Positions 51,646-59,495 of a stretch of DNA of 64,000 bases are shown piece after piece; position 1 is the stretch's first letter, and every line of letters starts with the position of its first letter. The stretch is from assembly GCF_040372045.1 (NCBI RefSeq), contig NZ_BAABWH010000005.1. One strand, given 5' to 3'. Source of the stretch: Thalassolituus sp006212115. GTDB taxonomy: Bacteria > Pseudomonadota > Gammaproteobacteria > Pseudomonadales > Oceanobacteraceae. A model generated the notes under the pieces. That model was not told the DNA's origin, did no database searches, and worked only from the letters and a program-made list of their open reading frames with translations. Both the position numbers and the translations under genes were made by a program.

Positions 51646-52251
51646 TTATTCGATAAAGTAGAAGCCGCTTTCCGGCACCGATGACTCACCCTGTACGCGG
51701 TTTCGCTGGCTGGCAGCAAACTGCTGAGCATCACGACCGCCCAGTGGTACACGGCAATCAACATTGAACCGCTGGTTATCCATGGTTTGCAGACAATTCC
51801 GGAAGCCCTGATCAATGATCATTTCCAGCACAGTCTCCGCGCTGCCATCCGGCATAAGGTCAGTGGATACGACTCGCGCACCATGCATGTAGGTTTCAAC
51901 ATAGCTACGGAAGCGATCGTTCTGAACGACCATATCCCGCACAGTGGTACTGCCCTGCACTGAGGTTCCGTAAACACGCTCGGCCATCGCCCGATAAGCA
52001 TCCATTTTAGAAGCACGTATAGCCATCAGGCGCTTCTGTACCGACGATTGTTTCGCCGCATCGTCGACTGCACCGTAACCCACAACGCGCAGCACCATAG
52101 GTGCAACCGGATCAATTTCCTGTTCGACAGGCTTAAAGAATTGCTCAGGTGGTGCACTGGCGTTGCCCTGATCCAATACCGGGCCGGCACATCCCGCCAA
52201 CCAGGTAGCAGAGAGAACCAGGCTCCCTGCAGCAAACATTTTCAGCTTCAT
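51646..52251 (-). CDS. flgP: FlgP-like LPP20 lipoprotein
   Basis: 201 residues from the ATG at 52251 (GGAG six bases upstream). Lipoprotein signal MKLKMFAAGSLVLSATWLAG then Cys. LPP20-type domain: RVVGYGAVDDAAKQSSVQKR, AIRASKMDAYRAMAERVYGT and DLMPDGSAETVLEMIIDQGF. FlgP forms outer-membrane-associated disks or rings around polar flagella. In operon with flgT. No other flagellar genes adjoin. Confidence 0.85.
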   Translation of the reverse strand: MKLKMFAAGSLVLSATWLAGCAGPVLDQGNASAPPEQFFKPVEQEIDPVAPMVLRVVGYGAVDDAAKQSSVQKRLMAIRASKMDAYRAMAERVYGTSVQGSTTVRDMVVQNDRFRSYVETYMHGARVVSTDLMPDGSAETVLEMIIDQGFRNCLQTMDNQRFNVDCRVPLGGRDAQQFAASQRNRVQGESSVPESGFYFIE

Positions 52252-52316
52252 ATCTGACTCCATACCTACATCAGGCGACGATCACACCGCCCAGACCTAT
52301 TTCGCTATAAGACGGC

Positions 52317-52328
52317 TATCGGCCGATA
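52317..52328. promoter_or_regulatory. 12-bp palindrome upstream of flgP
   Basis: TATCGGCCGATA is an exact palindrome in the 87-bp gap between flgP and the DMT transporter. Could be an operator for flgPT or part of a weak terminator of the transporter gene. Confidence 0.35.
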
Positions 52329-52338
52329 TGAAGAAAAG

Positions 52339-53283
52339 TTAAGACGATTGACGCTTACTTTTTTGTACGGACTTTGTAACCGCTGAAAAGCGGTGAGACA
52401 CGAAGCCCCGTAACCAACGGTCTGGGGCCTGATGCCACTGATATACCGCCAAGGACAACAGCAACAACGCCGCCCCTGCGAAGCTCTGCCATTGCAGGCG
52501 CTCGTCGCGTAGCGTGTAGCCCCAAAAAATAGCAAGCACAGGCGCAATTAACGTAATCAAGGTCACACGGGAGGTTGGCAAGTGACGCAGGATGTAGAAG
52601 TACAGAACAAACGCCAGCAAGGAGCCGAATACAATCAGGTACCCCAAGGCAGCAAACGAGACCAGATCGCGCTCTGCTGGAATATTCAGTCCGAACACCG
52701 GCAAAGTAAGCAGATACAGCAGGCTCGAGACCCACAGAGTGCCACTAGTCTGTACCATCGGATGAATACCTGCCCCTACCTGCTTTACCCAAACGGCACT
52801 GCCGGCGAAGCACAGGACAGAAACGACACTGCCCACAATGCCTTTCCACGCCAGACCATCAATAGATATGCGTGCGGAAACGACCAACGCCAGACCCGAC
52901 AGAGCCACCAGCAATGCCAACAAACGCACAGGCGTTAATTCACGCTCACGCAACACCAGATAAGCCAGAGCGCCCGACAGCATGGGCGACAGACCGTAAA
53001 TCACCGAAATCAGACCAGACGGAATATGTGCAGCGCCCCAGTACACCGACATCATGGCACCGTATATTCCAAGACTACCGCCAAGATAACTCTGAATCGC
53101 CTGAGCACTGAAGCTCATGCGTTGGCGCATCAACCAGACCAGCGGCAAAGACAGCAGTGCTGAGATCCACATACGCAGACTGACCGCTGTAAAGAAATCG
53201 AGATTATGTTGGCTAAGCTGGATCGAAACCGGCGTCGTTGACCAGATGAGTACAACCATCAGATACGCCACGATAATTTTCAT
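52339..53283 (-). CDS. DMT superfamily (EamA) transporter
   Basis: 314 residues with ten predicted membrane segments in two EamA repeats: first IIVAYLMVVLIWSTTPVSIQ; second near GIVGSVVSVLCFAGSAVWVK and VTLITLIAPVLAIFWGYTLR. EamA proteins export amino acids and metabolites; substrate not determinable. A Shine-Dalgarno AAAGGTG precedes the ATG. A terminator-like hairpin sits 54 bp upstream of the start in its leader (see attenuator). Confidence 0.88.
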   Translation of the reverse strand: MKIIVAYLMVVLIWSTTPVSIQLSQHNLDFFTAVSLRMWISALLSLPLVWLMRQRMSFSAQAIQSYLGGSLGIYGAMMSVYWGAAHIPSGLISVIYGLSPMLSGALAYLVLRERELTPVRLLALLVALSGLALVVSARISIDGLAWKGIVGSVVSVLCFAGSAVWVKQVGAGIHPMVQTSGTLWVSSLLYLLTLPVFGLNIPAERDLVSFAALGYLIVFGSLLAFVLYFYILRHLPTSRVTLITLIAPVLAIFWGYTLRDERLQWQSFAGAALLLLSLAVYQWHQAPDRWLRGFVSHRFSAVTKSVQKSKRQSS

Positions 53284-53336
53284 AAGTCACCTTTTTGTGG
53301 TGCAACCTCTGGCGACCTGATGCTTATAAAAACAAA

Positions 53337-53564
53337 AAAGGCCGCTGAAGCTGCGGCCTTTGAGAATTCCTTTTATCAGTCAAATACTCTCCGGCCTCAT
53401 CCTGCGCACGCGGGCTGCACGACGCACACACGCGACCATTCGCAGCGCGAGCGGCGCTGTGATCATAATCGCTGGTGAATGTGTCAGTTGTGCAAACAAA
53501 GCTGGATGCTCCGAAGAATAAATTACTGTTACGAAAGATTACGCACGCTTTTTACGATTCGCAA
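53337..53564 (-). promoter_or_regulatory. Putative attenuated leader of the DMT transporter
   Basis: On the minus strand: a weak promoter (TTGCGA 53559-53564, 17 bp, TAATCT 53536-53541), a 28-codon open frame at 53380-53466 rich in Arg (7 of 28; MITAPLALRMVACVRRAARV then RRMRPESI), and a terminator with 9-bp stem AAAGGCCGC/GCGGCCTTT (53337-53361) followed by TTTTTTGTTTTT on the minus strand. No other minus-strand gene lies upstream for this terminator to serve. An upstream hairpin (CAGCGC/GCGCTG) shares GCTGCG, which could instead pair with CGCAGC of the terminator. The small frame lacks a good ribosome site. The alternative is a small RNA. Confidence 0.4.
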
Positions 53565-53629
53565 CCGCTTTCTGAATTAGCATCTAGTATTAAATGCATC
53601 CGTTATATTGTCTTACCGAGGATGCTCTC

Positions 53630-55243
53630 ATGCTAAACCGTTCCCTTCTTGGCTCCGCCATTGTTCTCGCCAGCAGCTACGCTGTTGCAACACCGTATAT
53701 GCCAATGGACGCCCGAGGGCTGGCGATGGGCAACACGGGCGTTGCCAGTGCGAAACTGGCGCACGCACCGGCCTACAACCCTTCGCTGCTATCGCAGGCT
53801 GAGAGTAACGACAACTTCGCTTTAATCTTCCCTCAAATTGGCGTCAACCTCGCAGATGAAGCCAGCCTTGAGGACGAAGCCAGTCGTCTTGATGATGACA
53901 TTATTCCTCGCATTGAAGCCGCCTTCGAAGAGCGTGGCACTAACGACCCGGTCAACTTCAACAAGGCCGTTGCCAATATGACCGAAGCTGCGGAGCAGCT
54001 GGGTATTCAAATCGAATCAATGGATGATGTAGACGGCCGTACCAACGCTCAGAAAGCGAATGACCTGCGCGTAGATAACCAAGCCTTCGGTGACAGCATT
54101 GCCGCTACCAACACCGAATTGCAGGAGGTGAACTCAGCCACGGACGACATGATCGACAGCCTGCGGACCATTTCCGGTGATCCACTGCGCGGTCGTCTTG
54201 GTATTGGCGGCGCGGTTGCGATTCCCGGTAAAAAGCTGGCAGCAGCCGTCAGCTTTAAAGCCGACGTCAATGCCTCAGCCCGTATTCTGTTCAGTGGTAA
54301 CGATGCCAACTTACTGGGTGCATACGTACCAGCAGCATCTGGCTACCTGGACGCATCTAACGGCATTACAGACAGCGTTGATGACCTTGCTGATGAAGTG
54401 GAAGCAGGTACAGCCACGCCAGCAGATCTTTCAGCGACAAAAGCATCCGTTGATGAGGTCAACACCTACACATCCGATCCTGTAGACACTGCGGCTGGCA
54501 GCATCAGTATTTTCGAAAACGGTGAAATCTCGAATGCAGCCTCAGACCCTACATTCGACTCACAATATCAGGTCGTCGCTATTGGCATCGCCGAAGTTGG
54601 CCTGAGCCTTTCACGCGAGTTTTATATCGCCGACAAGGCGGTCGCGATTGGTATTACTCCAAAGCTGCAACAGGTGGCGACCTACCATTATGTCGGTCAG
54701 GTAAATGAAGAAGACAATGCTCCAGACATCGAACTGGAAGACTCGGAGCGTACGTCTAACCATATCAACCTAGACATCGGCACATCCTTTTACGTCGATC
54801 CGAAAGAGCGCCTACGCGTCGGTATTGTGATTCAGGATCTGATCAGCAAAGACTTTGAATACGCAGATGTACCCGTAGATGGTGACGCCGATGGCGAAGT
54901 CGCCGAAGGTGGTAAAGTGAGCCTGAAACCGAAACTACGCGCGGGCGTTGCCTACACCCGTGACTGGTACAATCTGGCAGCTGACCTGGATCTGGTCGAG
55001 AACGAAGCACTGGCATTTGAAGATCCAACCCAATACCTGTCGGTGGGTGGTGAAGTCGACCTCGCTGGCTGGGCACAACTGCGTGCCGGTTTACGGACTA
55101 ATCTCGCGGGCGACAGCAATGTCGTATCCATCGGCGCGGGCGTATCTCCGTTTGGCGTCCACTTCGACTTGGCTGCGATGATGGATATATCTGATCCAGA
55201 GAAAGAGCTGGGTCTGGCGCTGGAAACAGGCTTCTACTTCTAA
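53630..55243 (+). CDS. TraF-family outer-membrane protein (TraF_2)
   Basis: 537 residues from the ATG at 53630 (GAGGA seven bases upstream). Signal peptide MLNRSLLGSAIVLASSYAVA. TraF_2/PF13729 pattern: YMPMDARGLAMGNTGVASAK, APAYNPSLLS, followed by a long helical insert (about 60-180) and barrel-like strands ending in LALETGFYF. Despite the family name there is no conjugation context; these chromosomal proteins are barrel-like and of unknown role. Monocistronic, with a terminator after it. Confidence 0.82.
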   Translation: MLNRSLLGSAIVLASSYAVATPYMPMDARGLAMGNTGVASAKLAHAPAYNPSLLSQAESNDNFALIFPQIGVNLADEASLEDEASRLDDDIIPRIEAAFEERGTNDPVNFNKAVANMTEAAEQLGIQIESMDDVDGRTNAQKANDLRVDNQAFGDSIAATNTELQEVNSATDDMIDSLRTISGDPLRGRLGIGGAVAIPGKKLAAAVSFKADVNASARILFSGNDANLLGAYVPAASGYLDASNGITDSVDDLADEVEAGTATPADLSATKASVDEVNTYTSDPVDTAAGSISIFENGEISNAASDPTFDSQYQVVAIGIAEVGLSLSREFYIADKAVAIGITPKLQQVATYHYVGQVNEEDNAPDIELEDSERTSNHINLDIGTSFYVDPKERLRVGIVIQDLISKDFEYADVPVDGDADGEVAEGGKVSLKPKLRAGVAYTRDWYNLAADLDLVENEALAFEDPTQYLSVGGEVDLAGWAQLRAGLRTNLAGDSNVVSIGAGVSPFGVHFDLAAMMDISDPEKELGLALETGFYF

Positions 55244-55268
55244 CGCTACGCGCATCCCGGTACACTCG

Positions 55269-55297
55269 AAGGCCATCGTAATGATGGCCTTTTTTAT
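55269..55297 (+). terminator. Intrinsic terminator of the TraF-family gene
   Basis: Stem AAGGCCATC (55269-55277) / GATGGCCTT (55283-55291), loop GTAAT, then T-run. It lies 25 bp after the stop and just before cca. Confidence 0.9.
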
Positions 55298-55309
55298 TTC
55301 AGGATGACT

Positions 55310-56545
55310 ATGCAAACCTATCTTGTCGGCGGCGCCGTCCGCGATCAGTTATTACAGCGCCCGGTAAAAGACAACGATTGGGTCGTCGTCGGTGCGACTC
55401 CGGACGACATGATTAAGCTTGGTTACGAGCAGGTCGGTGCAGACTTCCCCGTCTTTTTACACCCAAAAACGAAAGAAGAGTACGCGCTGGCCCGCACTGA
55501 GAGAAAAAGCGGAAAAGGTTATCAGGGGTTTGTCTGTGACTTTTCTTCCGACGTCACACTGGAAGACGATTTACTTCGACGAGACCTGACCATCAATGCC
55601 ATGGCGCAGGATGAAAACGGTCATATAACAGACCCCTTCCACGGCCAACGAGATCTGAAAGAAAAGTGGTTACGCCATGTGTCGCCCGCGTTTCAGGAGG
55701 ACCCTTTGCGGGTTCTCCGTGTCGCACGATTCTGCGCTCGCTTTGCCCACCTGGGATTTCGTGTCGCAGACGAGACCATGGAATTAATGAAAGCGATGGT
55801 CAGCGACAACGAGTTGGATCACCTCGTCGCCGAACGAGTCTGGACAGAAACACAACGCGCACTTACTGAGGCCACTCCAGATGTCTATTTTCGTGTACTC
55901 AGAGAATGCGGCGCTTTAAAAGTATGGTTTCCTGAACTGGATATTCTGTTTGGCATTCCTCAGCCAGAAAAACATCACCCGGAAATTGATACCGGCGAGC
56001 ATGCCCTTTTATGCCTTAAAGCCGCTCAATCACTCAGCGATCAGACTGCTGTTCGCTGGGCAGCTTTAATTCATGATCTAGGCAAAGGCCGTACACCCGA
56101 AGAAGAATGGCCGCGTCATATTGGTCATGAAAAAAAGGGGCTGTCGCCGATTAAACAATTGTGCAATCGTCTTAAAGCACCCAACGATGCAAAGACTTTA
56201 GCTCTGTTAAGCAGCGAATTTCATACCCATGTGCACCGTGCATTTGAGTTGCGTCCTGAGACATTATTAAAATTATTTGACCAGCTGGATGCATGGCGTC
56301 GCCCTGAACGCTTTGAGGATTTTTTGCTGGTTTGTATCGCGGACGCACGCGGCCGGACCGGCCTCGAGGACAGCGAATATCCACAGGCAGATTACTGTCG
56401 CGCAGCGCTACAAGAAGCGCTGACTATTCAGGCAAAAGATGTGATGGCGCAAGGAGTTCAAGGAGTTGAAATCCGACCGGCGCTACAACGTGCGCGAGCC
56501 GAACACCTCAAAAGCTGGAAGTCGTCTCAACGCCTTCCAGAGTAA
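55310..56545 (+). CDS. cca: CCA-adding tRNA nucleotidyltransferase
   Basis: 411 residues from the ATG at 55310 (AGGA five bases upstream); the ATG at 55304 overlaps that site. Motifs: YLVGGAVRDQLL, metal-binding and nucleotidyl site, RRDLTINAMAQDENGHITDP, VLRVARFCARFA, and a C-terminal HD domain (ALIHDLGKGRTPEEEWPRHI), making it the multifunctional type with phosphatase/phosphodiesterase activity. Its 3' end overlaps the convergent folK by 38 bp. Confidence 0.95.
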   Translation: MQTYLVGGAVRDQLLQRPVKDNDWVVVGATPDDMIKLGYEQVGADFPVFLHPKTKEEYALARTERKSGKGYQGFVCDFSSDVTLEDDLLRRDLTINAMAQDENGHITDPFHGQRDLKEKWLRHVSPAFQEDPLRVLRVARFCARFAHLGFRVADETMELMKAMVSDNELDHLVAERVWTETQRALTEATPDVYFRVLRECGALKVWFPELDILFGIPQPEKHHPEIDTGEHALLCLKAAQSLSDQTAVRWAALIHDLGKGRTPEEEWPRHIGHEKKGLSPIKQLCNRLKAPNDAKTLALLSSEFHTHVHRAFELRPETLLKLFDQLDAWRRPERFEDFLLVCIADARGRTGLEDSEYPQADYCRAALQEALTIQAKDVMAQGVQGVEIRPALQRARAEHLKSWKSSQRLPE

Positions 56546-57011
56546 CCTCTTGCAAGGGCTGGTCAGCAACATGAGGCCAGTAGTCACGCAACGGTGTTTT
56601 ATTTTTTGGGCACACGCCGTTCGGCCAGATATCAAGTAACGGACGTAGCACAAAGGCATAGCGCCAGACATCAATACGGGGCAGCGTAATTCCGTCGATA
56701 TCCCCGCTCAGTTCATCCACCACCAAAATGTCGATATCCAGCGCCCGGTCGGAATACTTTTTGGCATCGGGCTCGCGGCCAAACTCCGTCTCGATCTGTT
56801 TTAAGCAGCGATTTAATTCGGCAACCGACATCCTGGTATGCGCTTCTATCACAAGATTAATAAATGCCGGGCCAGTAAAACCGACGGCCTCGGACTCGTA
56901 ACAAGGCGATACGGCTGCAATATTAACTGTCTCTGACAGGCGTTTTATTCCCGCGGGGATATTGATGTCAGGGGAGAGATTCGCCCCCATACCAAGAAAT
57001 ACGCGCGCCAT
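56508..57011 (-). CDS. folK: Hydroxymethyldihydropterin pyrophosphokinase
   Basis: 167 residues. Folate synthesis: pyrophosphorylates 6-hydroxymethyl-7,8-dihydropterin. Motifs: VFLGMGANLSPDINI, GFTGPAFINLVIEAHT, KKYSDRALDIDILVVDE and LPRIDVWRYAFVLRPLLDI. The HPR usual for the family is IDVWRYAF here. Overlaps folB by one base and cca (convergent) by 38 bp. Confidence 0.93.
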   Translation of the reverse strand: MARVFLGMGANLSPDINIPAGIKRLSETVNIAAVSPCYESEAVGFTGPAFINLVIEAHTRMSVAELNRCLKQIETEFGREPDAKKYSDRALDIDILVVDELSGDIDGITLPRIDVWRYAFVLRPLLDIWPNGVCPKNKTPLRDYWPHVADQPLQEVTLEGVETTSSF

Positions 57012-57364
57012 TAATCTATTCCGCGCTCAATAAACAAACCCACGGCCCGTGCTTGTGGCACCACTGCAGGTTTCTCGACCCGAATACTCAACCACGGCAT
57101 ACCAAACTCTTTTAACAGACCATCCGCTAACCTTTCTAACAGAGACTCCAGCAGTTGAAAGTGTTGTTCCCGCACAAAGCGCTCGATGTATTCCGTTACT
57201 GCCTGATAATCCAATGCGTGCATCAGATCGTCCGTTTGCGCTGCTACACGGATGTCCCAGGCCATTTCGAGGTCAAACACCAATGGCTGGCGAACTTGCT
57301 TTTCCCAATCGTAGACACCAATAACCGCATCGACTTTCAGCTCTTTGATAAAGACTTTATCCAT
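57011..57364 (-). CDS. folB: Dihydroneopterin aldolase
   Basis: 117 residues, full length. MDKVFIKELKVDAVIGVYDW contains the conserved Glu/Tyr-region of FolB (VIGVYDWEKQVRQPLVFDLE); ESLLERLADGLLKEFGMPWL and RVEKPAVVPQARAVGLFIER follow. Converts dihydroneopterin to hydroxymethyl-dihydropterin, the FolK substrate. Overlaps tsaD by eight bases; tsaD-folB-folK form one unit. Confidence 0.93.
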   Translation of the reverse strand: MDKVFIKELKVDAVIGVYDWEKQVRQPLVFDLEMAWDIRVAAQTDDLMHALDYQAVTEYIERFVREQHFQLLESLLERLADGLLKEFGMPWLSIRVEKPAVVPQARAVGLFIERGID

Positions 57365-58460
57365 TATTGGTTCCCTTCTGGGCCTGAGCCTGGGCTTGAG
57401 TATGAAACTGCGATTCAGCCTGCGATAAAACCTTACCCAGCGGCTGCAAATCCGTCATCGGCCAACGCGGTACGCACTTAACGGCAATATCTGAGGTTTC
57501 GCCCGCGTTAAGACGCTGGGCCCCTGCATAGGCAATCATGGCACCGTTATCGGTACACAAGGCAGGCCGTGGATAATACACCTTGCCCTTTAACTGCTCC
57601 GCGGTAATGCGAAGCTGCTCGCGCAGCATTCGGTTCGCGCCAACACCGCCTGCAATGATTAGTCGGTTCACGCCCGTCTGTTTCATTGCACGCTTGCATT
57701 TAATCGCTAAGGTATCGACAACCGCAGCCTGAAACCCTGCCGCAATGTCTTTTTTATCCTGCTCGGCCAGTACGCCATCCACTGCACAATCCAGAATAGT
57801 GGTTCGAGTGAACGTCTTGAGGCCGCTGAAGCTGAAATCCAGCCCAGGACGATCGGTCATCGGTCGAGGGAATTTAAAGCGTTGAGCATCGCCCTCATCG
57901 GCGAGCTTACTTAAGGCAGGTCCGCCCGGATACGGTAGCCCCATCATCTTCGCAGCCTTATCAAACGCTTCGCCTGCGGCATCATCGAGAGACTCGCCCA
58001 GCAGCTCGTATTGGCCAATGCCTTCAACTTTTACCAGCTGAGTGTGTCCACCCGATACCAGCAAGGCAATAAACGGAAAATCCGGCACGTCTTCTTCGAG
58101 CATAGGCGCGAGAAGGTGACCTTCCATGTGGTGCACACCAACAGCGGGGATATCCAGCGACCAGGCAAGTGAACGCCCAAGACAAGCGCCAACCAGTAAT
58201 GCTCCTACTAAGCCGGGACCACTCGTGTAAGCAATGCCATCAAGATCTTTAAGGCTCAGGTTGGCTTCGTCCATCACTTCGCGAATCAGCGGCAGGCCCT
58301 TGCGTACATGGTCTCGTGAAGCCAACTCCGGTACCACACCACCGTATTCAGCATGAACGGCTATCTGTGAGTAAACCCGGTGCGCAAGCAATCCACGCTC
58401 AGTGTCGTAGAGAGCGATTCCGGTTTCGTCGCAGGAGGTTTCTAACCCCAATACCAGCAT
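57357..58460 (-). CDS. tsaD: tRNA N6-threonylcarbamoyltransferase TsaD
   Basis: 367 residues. MLVLGLETSCDETGIALYD, metal-binding VGVHHMEGHLLAPML, LLVSGGHTQLV and GGVGANRMLREQLR are diagnostic. Transfers threonylcarbamoyl to A37 of ANN-decoding tRNAs. It has a Gln-rich C-terminal tail (QAQAQAQK). Divergent from rpsU, the classical arrangement. Confidence 0.96.
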   Translation of the reverse strand: MLVLGLETSCDETGIALYDTERGLLAHRVYSQIAVHAEYGGVVPELASRDHVRKGLPLIREVMDEANLSLKDLDGIAYTSGPGLVGALLVGACLGRSLAWSLDIPAVGVHHMEGHLLAPMLEEDVPDFPFIALLVSGGHTQLVKVEGIGQYELLGESLDDAAGEAFDKAAKMMGLPYPGGPALSKLADEGDAQRFKFPRPMTDRPGLDFSFSGLKTFTRTTILDCAVDGVLAEQDKKDIAAGFQAAVVDTLAIKCKRAMKQTGVNRLIIAGGVGANRMLREQLRITAEQLKGKVYYPRPALCTDNGAMIAYAGAQRLNAGETSDIAVKCVPRWPMTDLQPLGKVLSQAESQFHTQAQAQAQKGTNNG

Positions 58461-58606
58461 AACTGACCTCTGTTCCGCTTCGTCGTTGTGTCAAACTGCC
58501 CACCGGGCAGGTCACAAAACGCGCATGATACTGCGAGGGGCAGACGTACGCCACTGCAGCAATACGGGCACATCCGACGACATCACCCATGTGCTGCAAA
58601 AACCCC

Positions 58607-58634
58607 TTTGCATTCCACAGGTAAACTCTATAGA
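58607..58634 (+). promoter_or_regulatory. Putative rpsU promoter
   Basis: TTTGCA (58607-58612), 16 bp, TATAGA (58629-58634), 69 bp before the rpsU start, in the divergent tsaD/rpsU region. Boxes are imperfect. Confidence 0.45.
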
Positions 58635-58702
58635 ATGCCCGCCCTCTGACTGGGACTACTGTGTCCCCACTATACCGAATTGACTAACATGTAGGTGATT
58701 GG

Positions 58703-58918
58703 ATGCCAGCTGTAAAAGTTAAAGAAAACGAACCGTTTGACGTGGCACTGCGTCGCTTCAAGCGTTCATGCGAAAAAGCAGGCGTACTGTCTGAAGTACG
58801 TCGTCGCGAGCACTACGAGAAGCCAACCTGGGTTCGTAAGCGTAAAGCTGCTGCTGCTGTTAAGCGTCACCTGAAGAAGGTACAGCGTGAACAGCGTAAG
58901 ATGACTCGCCTGTACTAA
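58703..58918 (+). CDS. rpsU: 30S ribosomal protein S21
   Basis: 71 residues, exactly the usual size. PAVKVKENEPFDVALRRFKR, SEVRRREHYEKPTWVRKRKA and a basic tail. First gene of the macromolecular-synthesis cluster rpsU-(yqeY)-dnaG-rpoD. Confidence 0.97.
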   Translation: MPAVKVKENEPFDVALRRFKRSCEKAGVLSEVRRREHYEKPTWVRKRKAAAAVKRHLKKVQREQRKMTRLY

Positions 58919-58946
58919 TACACGCGACATCTCAGAGGATTATGCC

Positions 58947-59387
58947 ATGAGCCTGACGGCAACCGTTAAAGACGCTGTGAAAGCAGCAATGCGTGCAAAA
59001 GAAAAAGAGCGCCTTAGCGCCCTTCGTCTTATCACTGCAGAATTTAAAAAGGTTGAAGTCGACGAGCGGATCGAAGTTGATGACGAACGTGCTCTGCAAA
59101 TCCTCGACAAAATGTGTAAACAACGCCGCGACAGCATCAAGCAATATCAGGATGCAGGTCGTGATGAGTTGGCTGCCGTTGAGCAGGCTGAAATTGACGT
59201 TATCAGTGAATTTCTGCCTGAAGCCATCAGTGATGATGAGCTGACCCAGATGGTCGCAGATGCAATTGCACAGTCCGGTGCTGCAGGCATGCAGGACATG
59301 GGTAAAGTGATGGGCATCCTCAAACCCAAAGTGCAGGGCCGCGCGGACATGGGTCAGGTCAGCAAGATGGTTAAATCTCAGCTCTGA
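58947..59387 (+). CDS. yqeY: GatB/YqeY domain protein
   Basis: 146 residues. ALRLITAEFKKVEVDERIEV, RRDSIKQYQDAGRDELAAVE and MGKVMGILKPKVQGRADMGQ match YqeY. The fold equals the tRNA-binding tail domain of GatB; stand-alone function unknown. Usual occupant between rpsU and dnaG in pseudomonads. GAGG upstream of the ATG. Confidence 0.92.
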   Translation: MSLTATVKDAVKAAMRAKEKERLSALRLITAEFKKVEVDERIEVDDERALQILDKMCKQRRDSIKQYQDAGRDELAAVEQAEIDVISEFLPEAISDDELTQMVADAIAQSGAAGMQDMGKVMGILKPKVQGRADMGQVSKMVKSQL

Positions 59388-59412
59388 TCTGCCAACACAG
59401 CGTTCACACAGT

Positions 59413-59444
59413 AAAGCGCCACTAGCAGTTGCTATTGGCGCTTT
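59413..59444 (+). terminator. Internal terminator between yqeY and dnaG
   Basis: Long hairpin: AAAGCGCCA, one mismatch, TAGCA, 2-nt loop, TGCTA, TGGCGCTTT, then T. The U-tract is short (CTTTTCGCG), so it is probably leaky, matching the known partial terminator ahead of dnaG in this operon type. Confidence 0.7.
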
Positions 59445-59495
59445 TCGCGTTTCTGAAGATAATAACTGCACGACAGACAACGGACTCAGCAACGA

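Noticed and set aside
53630..55243. Conjugation system suggested by the TraF family name
   Set aside because: No other transfer genes, relaxase or origin nearby; chromosomal TraF_2 proteins are barrel-like and unrelated to mating.
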